A stretch of 34,057 bases of DNA from JBDKTH01 sp964558295 (lineage in GTDB: Bacteria > Planctomycetota > Planctomycetia > Pirellulales > Thermoguttaceae). The stretch lies in NCBI GenBank assembly GCA_964558295.1, contig CAZLDQ010000039.1, positions 1 to 34,057 on the forward strand, read 5' to 3'. Of this stretch, positions 1-7,722 are shown one piece after another. How positions within the stretch are numbered: the stretch's first letter is position 1; each line of letters starts with the position of its first letter. Below the pieces are notes generated by a model. The model had not been told where the DNA came from. It searched no databases and saw nothing but the letters and a program-made list of their open reading frames with translations. The position numbers and the translations under genes were made by a program.

Positions 1-59
1 GTACGCACGGTGGTGTGACAGGGACAGCCCGCGAGGGCTTACCTATGTCGATTGGGGCC

Positions 60-502
60 CTCAGGCGATCACCGGCGATGGATTGTCGCAGGCAGCCTTA
101 AGCACGTGGTCCTGCCGCCAGGCGGTATGGTCATGCGGCAGAGTGTCGCACCTTTCACTCCGAAATCGATTCCCCACTCCGGACCTATACCCCCTCGGCC
201 TATTCTTGAGGTAGAAGAACCAACGCCGTTGGGAGTTGGCGGGACGCAGGGACTGTTGGTCGGCCCCCTGGCCTGCGGCCTTTGCGCGACCGTGTTCACG
301 GCCAATTCCGACGGTTCTTGGGACAACGCCAAGCAAGGACATCGAACGTGGGGCCTATGGCGACAAGAGGACTGACGTGCACAAGGCTTCGGTCGTTGGC
401 GGTTCGGTCGGCGATCCGTTCAAAGACACCAGCGGCCCTCGTCTCAATATTCTTATCAGACTCATGAGCATGATCGGTGTCGTGGCCGCCGGCCTGATCG
501 TC
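60..502 (+). pseudogene. hppA: Decayed C-terminal fragment of a membrane-bound pyrophosphatase
   Basis: The translation of 377-502 contains VGDPFKDTSGP followed by LNILIRLMSM, the highly conserved C-terminal signature of proton- or sodium-pumping membrane pyrophosphatases. These multi-helix proteins couple PPi hydrolysis to ion transport. The preceding conserved segment (ANSDGSWDNAK, about 298-333) lies in a different frame. The two join if one base near 334 is removed, giving DNAK-KDIERG as the family expects (DNAKK-x-IE-x-G). Weaker similarity (a loop like LKHVVLPPGG, about 90-125) extends upstream in the first frame. The reading frame then runs on past the normal C-terminus into unrelated sequence. 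No start codon or N-terminal two thirds is present, and a stop lies at 16-18 in the upstream frame. I read it as a dead remnant. A sequencing indel in an otherwise live gene cut by the window edge is the alternative, but the missing helices and lost stop argue against it. Confidence 0.72.
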
Positions 503-737
503 CGCTGGCGCCTGACCGGGTGGGTGTGTTTTAGGGGCGACCGAAGCATAGCGTCGGCCGATGCGCCCATCCGGAGGAGGGGACTTGCGGCGCCCTGCCA
601 AGGACGAGGCGGTGGTCAGACACTTGGCCCCGCCCCATCCGACCGGCAAATTTGCCTCTCCGCCCGTTGCGGTTTCCCTGTGTCTGGGCAACAATAGCGG
701 CACGCCCCACGTGCCAATTCCAAGGAGGATCCTCAGC

Positions 738-1037
738 ATGCAAGCGACAGTCGAATTGCCCAAGGCGTTTTCCGTGCGTGACGAACACGAGTTCTTTCCC
801 ATCCAGCACCTTATGGCTCGGTTGAATCCCCAGCTCATGGTCGCCCAGATTGCCACCGGCGTTCATGTCAACGGGGGCTCCACAGTCTACTGGGGGTTGG
901 TCTACCAAGCCGGTCAGCCGCTGGAACCGAAGTTGATCGAAGCCGCTCTCAAGGAGGCCGGCTTCAATTTTGCCCAAAACGGGTCGATCCAAACCGTCAA
1001 CCTGCCGGCCATTCGGCCAACCGAAGCGAAAAAGTAA
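738..1037 (+). CDS. Conserved-looking hypothetical protein, 99 aa
   Basis: A small soluble protein of 99 residues, with no signal peptide, membrane segment or motif that I recognise. The start at 738 is chosen because AAGGAGG at 722-728 sits nine bases upstream, an almost perfect Shine-Dalgarno sequence. An upstream in-frame start would give a long low-complexity extension that overlaps the end of the hppA remnant. The gene is followed after 32 bases by the SEC-C protein gene, so the two are probably cotranscribed. Codons are strongly G/C at third positions, as in its neighbours. Function is unknown. Confidence 0.7.
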   Translation: MQATVELPKAFSVRDEHEFFPIQHLMARLNPQLMVAQIATGVHVNGGSTVYWGLVYQAGQPLEPKLIEAALKEAGFNFAQNGSIQTVNLPAIRPTEAKK

Positions 1038-1069
1038 GTGGTTCGAAGGAGTCGGCCACGGAGGGGGAT

Positions 1070-2401
1070 ATGCGAACTCCTGAAGCAACAATCCGCGAAC
1101 GAATCCTCTTTCCCGTCGCGGAGATCCGAACCGTCGCCTTGACCTATTTCGCCCGCGAGCGACGTCAGGACGAAACCTTGATGCCGCTGGTGATCCAGGC
1201 GGTTGAGCAATATGGCAGGGATACGGCGTTTGAATTTCTGCGAATCGCCGATGCGTTACTGCAAACCGAGACGACCATTCGTTGGCTAACCGACGAGTTG
1301 ACCAAGGACTGGTATCTGGAAGATGTGAACATCGACAACTACCGCACAGCGGTAGCCCTGATCCTCGCCAGTGCCCGCGTCGATCTCTTGCGTCCCGAGA
1401 TGGTCGATTTGCCCGCCTTTCCCGAGGAGCTCAAGCCCATGCTTCTGGAACGGTTGGACATGGCCGCCTGGGATTGGGAGACCGGCTGGGCCGCCTTGGA
1501 ACAGCTTGGCCAGGCAACGCATGCGAGGGGGGATTTTTCGCTATATGAAGTGAAACGCTTCAACCGGATCGTCGAGGCCTTGGCCCGGCATCCCGACAAA
1601 GGCCCCCTGGTGTTCTCGTTGCTCCAGGTCCCCGAACAACACGAGGACTCCGAGTGGATCGAATGGCTGGAACCGTGCCTCGTGGAACTTGTCGGTCAGA
1701 TGCATCTCACGGAAGCGGTGCCCTGGTTGGTTGCCAGGCTGCACGAGACCGACATGTTCCTGGTCAATTCCTATTACGAAGCCCTCCGCTGGATCGGCGG
1801 CGACGAGGTCGTGCGGGCGCTCGCCGAAGAATGGCCCGAGGGCGAGTCGGATTTCCGCCGGTGGGCCGCCCAACTTCTGGAAGATATTCACACCGATCTG
1901 AGCGCGACGAAATGTTTGGAGTTCCTGGCCACGGAAGAAGACGGCGAAATACGCGAGTCCTTGGCCCATGCCCTGTTGGGCAACTTCGTCGAGGAAGCGG
2001 TCGAGCCGATCCGGCAAATGCTCCTGGCCAACCAACTCCCCACGGAACCGGAAGACGTCAAATGGCGGCTGGTCGCCGCCTGCACGGTAATGGGGCAGTC
2101 GTTTCCCGAATACCACGAGTGGTATAAGCAAGCAGTGGCCGAAGCGTGGGGCTCGTCCTCACTCAGCTCAGCGCCAATTCGCCCGTATTTGGCCGAAGAC
2201 GACTTCGACGAGGCGGGCTGGTTTGGCGACGAAGAGTCCGAAACCGCTCTTTACGACCACGAAGGGCTTCGCCCCGAACCGGTCCGCCGCGAGCAGCCCC
2301 ACGTAGGCCGGAACGATCCTTGCCCCTGCGGCAGCGGGAAGAAGTACAAAAAATGCTGCCTTCGCAAGGATCGAGCGGAACTTGAGGGAGACTCGGAGTG
2401 A
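1070..2401 (+). CDS. HEAT-like helical repeat protein with C-terminal SEC-C zinc motif
   Basis: The 443 residue protein is mostly helical, and residues about 150-360 look like degenerate HEAT-type repeats with recurring pairs of acidic amphipathic helices. It ends in a textbook SEC-C motif, NDPCPCGSGKKYKKCC, with zinc ligands C418, C420, C429 and C430 (or the neighbouring basic residues). The SEC-C motif was first described at the C-terminus of SecA, where it binds zinc and contacts SecB or ribosomes. In stand-alone proteins its role is mostly unknown. GGAGG at 1060-1064 lies five bases before the ATG. The stop overlaps the start of the next gene in GTGA, which indicates translational coupling. 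A role in protein quality control or nucleic acid binding is only an inference. Confidence 0.85.
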   Translation: MRTPEATIRERILFPVAEIRTVALTYFARERRQDETLMPLVIQAVEQYGRDTAFEFLRIADALLQTETTIRWLTDELTKDWYLEDVNIDNYRTAVALILASARVDLLRPEMVDLPAFPEELKPMLLERLDMAAWDWETGWAALEQLGQATHARGDFSLYEVKRFNRIVEALARHPDKGPLVFSLLQVPEQHEDSEWIEWLEPCLVELVGQMHLTEAVPWLVARLHETDMFLVNSYYEALRWIGGDEVVRALAEEWPEGESDFRRWAAQLLEDIHTDLSATKCLEFLATEEDGEIRESLAHALLGNFVEEAVEPIRQMLLANQLPTEPEDVKWRLVAACTVMGQSFPEYHEWYKQAVAEAWGSSSLSSAPIRPYLAEDDFDEAGWFGDEESETALYDHEGLRPEPVRREQPHVGRNDPCPCGSGKKYKKCCLRKDRAELEGDSE

Positions 2402-2616
2402 GCACCGTCAGAGTTGGACGTTATCGCCACTACAAGGGCAAGGAATACTCCGTAATCGGCGTGGCCCGGCACAGCGAAACCGAAGAAGAACTCGTCGTCT
2501 ACCGCAAGGAGTATGACGACCACGGGCTCTGGGTTCGCCCGAAGACGATGTTCCTGGAGACAGTCGACGTGGCCGGAAAGGCAGTGCCCCGGTTTCTGTA
2601 CCTCGGGCCCGAATGA
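2398..2616 (+). CDS. DUF1653 family protein
   Basis: This 72 residue protein fits the DUF1653 family: an N-terminal YRHYKGKEYSVIGVA stretch, then a central HSET-EEELVVYRKEY stretch, and a C-terminal region of the WVRPKTMF type. The fold is a small beta-rich domain and no biochemical role is established. The start is GTG at 2398, overlapping the stop of the SEC-C gene (2399-2401) in the sequence GTGA, so translation is probably coupled. No signal peptide or membrane helix is present. It is the last gene of the three-gene operon that starts at 738. Confidence 0.85.
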   Translation: MSTVRVGRYRHYKGKEYSVIGVARHSETEEELVVYRKEYDDHGLWVRPKTMFLETVDVAGKAVPRFLYLGPE

Positions 2617-2664
2617 GCGATGGCCTCCGGGGAGTGCGGCGGTCAAAGTCACGTTTCTGCCGGT

Positions 2665-2694
2665 CAATGCGGGCCAAGCCCCGCCGCTACGCGG
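2665..2694. repeat. GC-rich palindromic repeat at a convergent gene junction, copy 1
   Basis: This roughly 30 base unit (GCGGG-CCAAGC-CCCGC, with an alternative CCCCGC-CGCTA-GCGGGG hairpin) lies between the DUF1653 gene and the convergent DUF11 gene. A nearly matching copy lies at 31247-31277, also between convergent gene ends. It may serve as a bidirectional transcription stop, although no T-run follows it. Confidence 0.55.
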
Positions 2695-2756
2695 GGTCGT
2701 GCGAGGCTCTTCGCCCCCCACGCCCTTCACCCTATCCCCCTGCGTTTTACGTTCTC

Positions 2757-5018
2757 TCACTCGTCCGAATAGACTCGAGTGCTCTCTTCCTTCGTCACCG
2801 GCTCGCGGATCTCGGCGGTCATCAGTTGGGCTTGAATCCGCTGGTCGCCCGGCTGGAGGCACTGGACGCGAACGCGATAGGTCGTGTCGGCCTTGGCGGC
2901 CAGACGCGAGAGGGCGTCAAAGACGATCCGGTTGGCGGCCATCGCGTGGTGCGTGGGGCCTTCGGCGGCAATTGGGCGCATGCCGGCGGGCAAGTTGACG
3001 ACCAACTGGACGTTGGTGGCTGCCTTGGAGCCTTGGTTAACGACGCGGATCTCATAGGTTGTCTCGCCCCCCTTTTCCACCGGATCATTCACGTCGACGA
3101 CCTCGAACATGATCGCCGCGATCCCTTCAATCAAGACCGGTTGTTCACGCTCGGCCGAGACCCCCTTGTCGGCGCTGGCACTGACAAGCAGCTTATGCTC
3201 GCCTGCCTCGACCGGCAGGGTGACGAGCTTCACCGTCCCGGTCTCGCGAATTGGCAACTCGTCCAACTGCCAGTGGACCGTGTGGTTGGCCTCGTTGTAG
3301 TGACCGGAATTGTTGGCGCTGACAAATTTCAAGCCGCTGGGAAGCTGAGCCACCAGCTCTACCCGTTCCGCCGGAGCCGTGCCCGGATTGGTGATCGCCA
3401 CCGTATAAGCCGCTTCCCGTTCCAAAAAACGCCGCTTCGGCCCTTCCACAGCCAAGTCAAGTTGCGGGGCGAGCACTTGGATATCCAACCGGTGTTCCGC
3501 CTTGAGGTTGACCTCGCCACGGGCAACCAGGACGTTGGTCACCAGCCCCGGCCGCTGGGCAATCATCTGCAGTTGCAGTTGACGGCTTTCTTTGGGCTTC
3601 AGTTCGCCGACGTCGTATTCCAATTCCGTCCCGGCCGGATGCTGGAGTCCTGCCGGGATGCGTTCTTCAAGCACCACGCCCGACGCCACCCCCGTCCCTG
3701 GATTAGTGACCGTAATGGTCAGCACAACCGGTTCCCCAACGAGGACCTGACTCGGTGCCGTCGTCTCCACGATCAGTTCTGGTTTGGTGGCCAGAGTCCG
3801 AGCCGTCGCCTCAGCCTGGAAGTGGACGGTCGCCACGCTCCCCAGTTCGCCTTCTTCGACCGGCATCACCTGGATCTCGGCCGTCACCTCTTCTCCTGGC
3901 TGCATCGTCCCCAGCGACCAGACCAGTTCCCCACGAACCCCCTGGGTTGCTTGTGGATTCGTGCTCATCAGCCGAGTCCCCCGGGGAAGCTCGTCATGGA
4001 TCTCCACATGATGGGCAACCACTTTGCCGGAATTGCATACCCGAATCCGGAACGTGGCCGGCTTGCCGACTTGGACTTCGGCGGGCGCGGTTTTTTCGAT
4101 GGTCACTTGTGGCGATTGGGCCCCTTCGAGCTGCTTGCTGCCGGGGGTTCCCGTCCCATGGCTCAGCGGCGAAGTGTCGACCGTGGAAAAACGACCGGGT
4201 TCGCTCGGCGCGAGCCGGCCCAGGTCATTGGCTTCGCGAAGGGGGGAACTTAGCGGGAGGGCAGGGACACTCTCGGGAGTTGACGGAGCGGCCGGTTGGG
4301 GACTGTCCATGCTCCGGGAAAACGGATCCGTTCGCAACGGAGCCGGCTCACCAGGAGTCGAGGCGGAGAGGGGGACCCGGCTCTGAGGGACGTTGGGAGT
4401 CAGGAGGGGCTGAGTCGCTGGAACAGAGGTCGGCGTCATAGCCGGCACGGAAGCGGACGTGGAGGGCGGAGCGACAACCGCGTTGTTCGAGGGAGCCGAT
4501 TGGGCCACTGCGTCTCCTGGCTGCTCTTCAGACGTTGCCGTTGGTGCGGCCATCGCCGGACGTAACGGGAAAAGCCCCGAAGTCGCAGGAACGCCTCCCG
4601 GCGCAGCTCCCGTGGAATTCGCGTCGAGGGTCGCGTCCGAACCGGCCGTCGCAATTAGTGTCGTTGTATCGTTCCTCGACAGGACCAGCGGTTGCACGGC
4701 AGCGGACGATTCGCCCGGTTCTTGCCCATGCGAGCGGCCCGCCCATCGGTTCGAGGTCTGATCTCCGTTCTCCGTGGCCGAGGAGGTCTCGGGACGCAGC
4801 GGGTTGACGCGCCCAGGGAGAGTCAGGGGGCGGGGCGCTTCGCTGTCACTGAGCCGGATCGGTTCGCGACGCTCGGCTTGGTTGGTCTCCGGAGACGCAC
4901 TGGCACTGGCGGCTACCGCCGTCGAGTGGTCGGCGCTGCGCTGGGCCTGGGCGATGGCAATCAGCCCGAGGACAACCACGGTAACCAAGGCAGACGTCCG
5001 AATAAGGATCCGTTTCAT
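2757..5018 (-). CDS. Secreted DUF11-repeat surface protein, 753 aa
   Basis: The ATG at 5018 is preferred over a TTG two codons upstream because GGGGAG lies eight bases before it. The N-terminus is a Sec signal peptide (MKRILIRTSALVTVVVLGLI, then AIAQAQ) with probable cleavage after AQA. Residues about 25-300 form a Pro/Ser/Thr/Ala-rich, low-complexity linker. From about residue 303 to the end there are four tandem immunoglobulin-like modules of the DUF11/conserved-repeat type. Each has a phrase such as VGEPVVLTITVTNPGTGVAS followed by LPAG or IPAG. Proteins of this kind are abundant in planctomycete cell envelopes, where they are thought to act as structural or adhesive proteins. No anchor, LPXTG or membrane helix is seen at the C-terminus. 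It is transcribed divergently from the lipoprotein gene at 5341. Confidence 0.85.
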   Translation of the reverse strand: MKRILIRTSALVTVVVLGLIAIAQAQRSADHSTAVAASASASPETNQAERREPIRLSDSEAPRPLTLPGRVNPLRPETSSATENGDQTSNRWAGRSHGQEPGESSAAVQPLVLSRNDTTTLIATAGSDATLDANSTGAAPGGVPATSGLFPLRPAMAAPTATSEEQPGDAVAQSAPSNNAVVAPPSTSASVPAMTPTSVPATQPLLTPNVPQSRVPLSASTPGEPAPLRTDPFSRSMDSPQPAAPSTPESVPALPLSSPLREANDLGRLAPSEPGRFSTVDTSPLSHGTGTPGSKQLEGAQSPQVTIEKTAPAEVQVGKPATFRIRVCNSGKVVAHHVEIHDELPRGTRLMSTNPQATQGVRGELVWSLGTMQPGEEVTAEIQVMPVEEGELGSVATVHFQAEATARTLATKPELIVETTAPSQVLVGEPVVLTITVTNPGTGVASGVVLEERIPAGLQHPAGTELEYDVGELKPKESRQLQLQMIAQRPGLVTNVLVARGEVNLKAEHRLDIQVLAPQLDLAVEGPKRRFLEREAAYTVAITNPGTAPAERVELVAQLPSGLKFVSANNSGHYNEANHTVHWQLDELPIRETGTVKLVTLPVEAGEHKLLVSASADKGVSAEREQPVLIEGIAAIMFEVVDVNDPVEKGGETTYEIRVVNQGSKAATNVQLVVNLPAGMRPIAAEGPTHHAMAANRIVFDALSRLAAKADTTYRVRVQCLQPGDQRIQAQLMTAEIREPVTKEESTRVYSDE

Positions 5019-5340
5019 GGACAATGCTCCCCGCGCGCAAGCTGCAAGGCTGAAAAGCGATACAGACTCGTTTCCGCCGATGAGAAATCGGGCAGATTAC
5101 TACCAAAATGCGATGGAAGGGGGAAGAGCAGTTCGAACAGGGTCCCAGTCAAGATCCCGAACACGGGGATACCGCGGCCAAGCAGGTAGCTTGGGTAGGA
5201 TAAAGAAACCGGCGACCCCTTTCGTGCCTCGTCACCGTGAACGCGTGGGAGACTCCCCTTGTTCTTGCCGATAAACTTTGTGTATCTATTCGCCGAGTCG
5301 CCTTCCCTTCTTCAGACGGAACAAGGGAAGGCAACGTCTT
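5019..5340. other. Divergent intergenic region
   Basis: This 322 base stretch lies between two divergent secreted-protein genes and must carry both promoters. It holds the Shine-Dalgarno sequence of each gene (GGGGAG on the minus strand near 5026-5031, GGAAGG on the plus strand at 5326-5331). No convincing pair of promoter hexamers, operator or RNA structure stands out by eye. Confidence 0.5.
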
Positions 5341-6417
5341 GTGACTCTGATAGGGATTCCGCTTTCCATGCTGTCACTGCTGTTGGTTCACCGCTGGCTT
5401 TGGGGGGCCGTTGGGCTGCTCACCGTCGCCAGTGGCTGCGCCCAGACCGCCCGTTTCCACGTCTGGCAGCCGGCCGAGTTCGACGTGGCGGGAATCCATC
5501 GTCTGGCCGTCCTCAACTTTCGCGGCCACGACGACATCGGCCAATTGGCACGAACAGAACTGGTCGCCCGGTTGTGGGATAGCGGATTCTTCACCCTCAT
5601 CGATCCGACAGAGCTGAACGCGACCATGCGGGCCCAGCCCCTATCGGTCGAAGGAAGCGACGACATTGCAGCGGCGATCGCGGCCGGACGGCGTTTGGGA
5701 GTCGACGCCATTCTTGTGGGCGAGGTGATCCGCCATCGGGCTGGTGGCCAAATGGATCACGAGCAGATGGTTCGGACTGGTCCCCCCGATTCCCGCCGCC
5801 CCTCGATCCGTCCTGGCGAGGTGGGCCACGCCGGCGTGCACCATCGCCCCTTGCCCAGTCGCGAGACGTCGATTGCCCTTTCCCTGCAGTTGGTCGATGT
5901 CCACACGGGCCAGACGCGAGCCCAACGGCAGGCGTCGTATCGTGCGGATGGCGAAATCCTCAACGGTCAAGGCTATCTCCCCTCCCAAAAAGCGGCCAAT
6001 CTGGAGATGATCCAGAAATGGGCGAGGGAAATGACCGACCTGTTGACTCCCCATCTGATTTCTTATGAGGTGGAACTAGCCTCGCCTCGTTTCGGCTTGG
6101 CGGCAATCGAGATCCGTCGTGGTAACAGCTACGCGCTCAAGGGGAACTGGGAGAAGGCGGCCGTCTGCTGGCAAACGGCCTTGACGCTGGAACCGAAAAG
6201 CCATGTCGCGATGTACAACCTCGCCTTGGCCCATGCGGCCCGGTTTGACTATTCACGCGCCATCGGGCTGCTGGAAGACGCCAGCCAACTGCATCCCAAT
6301 ATCACCTATCGAGAAACCCTTTCACGCTTTCAACGCCACGAGCAGGCCTATTTGATGGCTATGGCGCAGCGCCGGCAAGGAGACATCGTTGCATCTCTTC
6401 CCGCCCCACGCGAATAA
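5341..6417 (+). CDS. Lipoprotein with CsgG-like N-terminal part and TPR-like C-terminus
   Basis: The N-terminal hydrophobic segment ends in LTVASGC, a lipobox-like site, so the protein is probably a lipoprotein. The next 200 residues resemble CsgG or the peptidoglycan-associated GNA1162 type: a phrase RLAVLNFRGH, a switch to FFTLIDPTEL, then GVDAILVGEVI and LQLVDVHTGQTRAQ. This is the usual order in proteins that test whether an outer-membrane subunit is present. Residues about 255-330 form one or two tetratricopeptide-like hairpins (GNSYALKGNWEKAAVCWQTA, then LALAHAARFDYSRAIGLLE). GTG at 5341 is chosen because GGAAGG sits nine bases upstream. ATG at 5368 is an alternative. The role is envelope-related but not known. 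Confidence 0.75.
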   Translation: MTLIGIPLSMLSLLLVHRWLWGAVGLLTVASGCAQTARFHVWQPAEFDVAGIHRLAVLNFRGHDDIGQLARTELVARLWDSGFFTLIDPTELNATMRAQPLSVEGSDDIAAAIAAGRRLGVDAILVGEVIRHRAGGQMDHEQMVRTGPPDSRRPSIRPGEVGHAGVHHRPLPSRETSIALSLQLVDVHTGQTRAQRQASYRADGEILNGQGYLPSQKAANLEMIQKWAREMTDLLTPHLISYEVELASPRFGLAAIEIRRGNSYALKGNWEKAAVCWQTALTLEPKSHVAMYNLALAHAARFDYSRAIGLLEDASQLHPNITYRETLSRFQRHEQAYLMAMAQRRQGDIVASLPAPRE

Positions 6418-6838
6418 ACCTGGTTCCCAAGATTCACGGCAGCGATAAGCTTTGTGGCGGGGCAGTGATGCACGCAACGGGGGGGGTAGATTGGCTTCTC
6501 GTGAGTGACGTTGCGTTGTTGGACAATCGCTTCGCGTAACCTCCCAGTTCTCTTCCTGTTCCGTGAGGCCTACGCCCTATAGTGGGGCGAGCACATGGCC
6601 CCAATTTTCATTGTCCCCCCTCCTCCCCCAAAGAGTGACGTTGCCATCACCCTACCACCTCGGGGACTCTTCTTCGGTGTTCCAAGATATCTAGGCCCTT
6701 GGGATGGGCAAACGCGAGCTATCCTTGAACATAAAGAGGTTATTGCACTGCTCGCCGTCGGGGGGGACGCGTCGGGAGATACGATTGGTCACGTTGACCA
6801 CGGACTCCAGGCAGGATTACGCAAATAGGGTGGGCGCC
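6418..6838. other. Long leader region before the HDOD operon
   Basis: This stretch of 421 bases has no gene I trust. An open frame at 6595-6828 has codon third positions unlike the rest of the window and no ribosome binding site. A 12 base word GAGTGACGTTGC occurs twice, near 6503 and 6633, in the same orientation. It could be a regulator site or chance. No clear promoter hexamers were found. Confidence 0.45.
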
Positions 6839-7714
6839 GTGAACGATACGCCAATCGTTGAAGCTCGTCCGCAAGGAACCATCGAAGAAATTGCAGAGCA
6901 AATCAGCGATGTTTCTACCTTGCCGCATGTTGCACTTCGGGTGATGGAAGTCGCCAACGATCCCGACTGCGGCGCCCGGGATCTCAAAGAAGTCATGGAG
7001 GCCGACGTTTCGTTGAGCACGCGCGTGCTCCGCGTCGTCAACTCCTCGGCCTATGCCGTGCGCACGAAGGTCACCAACTTACAGCAGGCAATTGCCTATC
7101 TCGGCAGCAAGCAGGTGCGCAATCTGGCGATGACGGCCAGCGTCAGTCGGCTCTTCCAGCAGGACGAGACGATCGGCCGTTATCAGCGGCTTGGTCTGTG
7201 GCGGCATCTCGTGGCTGTAGGGACCTGTTCGCGTCTGCTGGCCATGCGACTGCGCATGAAGAATTTCGAAGATATCTTCCTGGCCGGACTGCTCCATGAC
7301 CTGGGGCTGATCCTGGCCGACCAGCACTTCCATCGGGCCTTCACCAACCTCATGCTTCACGTCGAGGAAGGCAAGCCGATCTACCAACACGAGCGGAACG
7401 ATCTCGGATTCACCCACTGCCAGTTGGCCGGTGAAATTGCCAAGAAGTGGCGGTTTCCCGACGGTGTGGTCATGGCGATCGTTCATCACCATAGTTCCGT
7501 GATGTACCACGGTGAGCATATTGATACGGTCCGTTGCGTTGAGGTCGCCAACCTGGTCTGCACGTTGAAGCAAATGTCCTCGATCGGAATCAACTGCCTC
7601 CGTGTCCCGCAGGCGACGCTGAATGCCTTGGGGCTTTCAAAGAACGATTTGGTCGTGCTCGGCGAAGACCTCGATCGGGAGTTGAAAGCCAACCAGGTTC
7701 TCTTCCAGATGTAG
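6839..7714 (+). CDS. HDOD domain signalling protein
   Basis: Residues about 25-220 match the HDOD domain, a degenerate relative of the HD phosphohydrolase fold. Recognisable stretches are STLPHVALRVMEVANDPDC, VVNSSAYAV, AIAYLGSKQVRNLAM, LAGLLHDLGLILAD and VVMAIVHHHS. HDOD proteins usually lack catalysis and act as adaptors in bacterial signalling, often with cyclic-di-GMP proteins. GTG at 6839 is taken as start, with a GGGTGGG stretch just upstream. GTG 6830 and ATG 6704 are in-frame alternatives. The short acidic N-terminus then leads directly into the domain. It is followed by only eight bases before the hybrid kinase gene, so the two are surely cotranscribed. An N-terminal extension from 6704 looks non-coding. 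Confidence 0.87.
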   Translation: MNDTPIVEARPQGTIEEIAEQISDVSTLPHVALRVMEVANDPDCGARDLKEVMEADVSLSTRVLRVVNSSAYAVRTKVTNLQQAIAYLGSKQVRNLAMTASVSRLFQQDETIGRYQRLGLWRHLVAVGTCSRLLAMRLRMKNFEDIFLAGLLHDLGLILADQHFHRAFTNLMLHVEEGKPIYQHERNDLGFTHCQLAGEIAKKWRFPDGVVMAIVHHHSSVMYHGEHIDTVRCVEVANLVCTLKQMSSIGINCLRVPQATLNALGLSKNDLVVLGEDLDRELKANQVLFQM

Positions 7715-7722
7715 GTGGAACG

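Noticed and set aside
296..856. Minus-strand open frame opposite the hppA remnant and the first small gene
   Set aside because: Its content mirrors real plus-strand codons, and the composition and low-complexity sequence are typical of a shadow frame.
2613..4253. Long plus-strand open frame of 546 codons
   Set aside because: It runs antisense to the DUF11 gene. Its protein is a histidine/arginine-rich shadow without domains.
6595..6828. Open frame of 77 codons just before the HDOD gene
   Set aside because: No ribosome site, proline-rich start, weak G/C bias at third positions, and no family resemblance.
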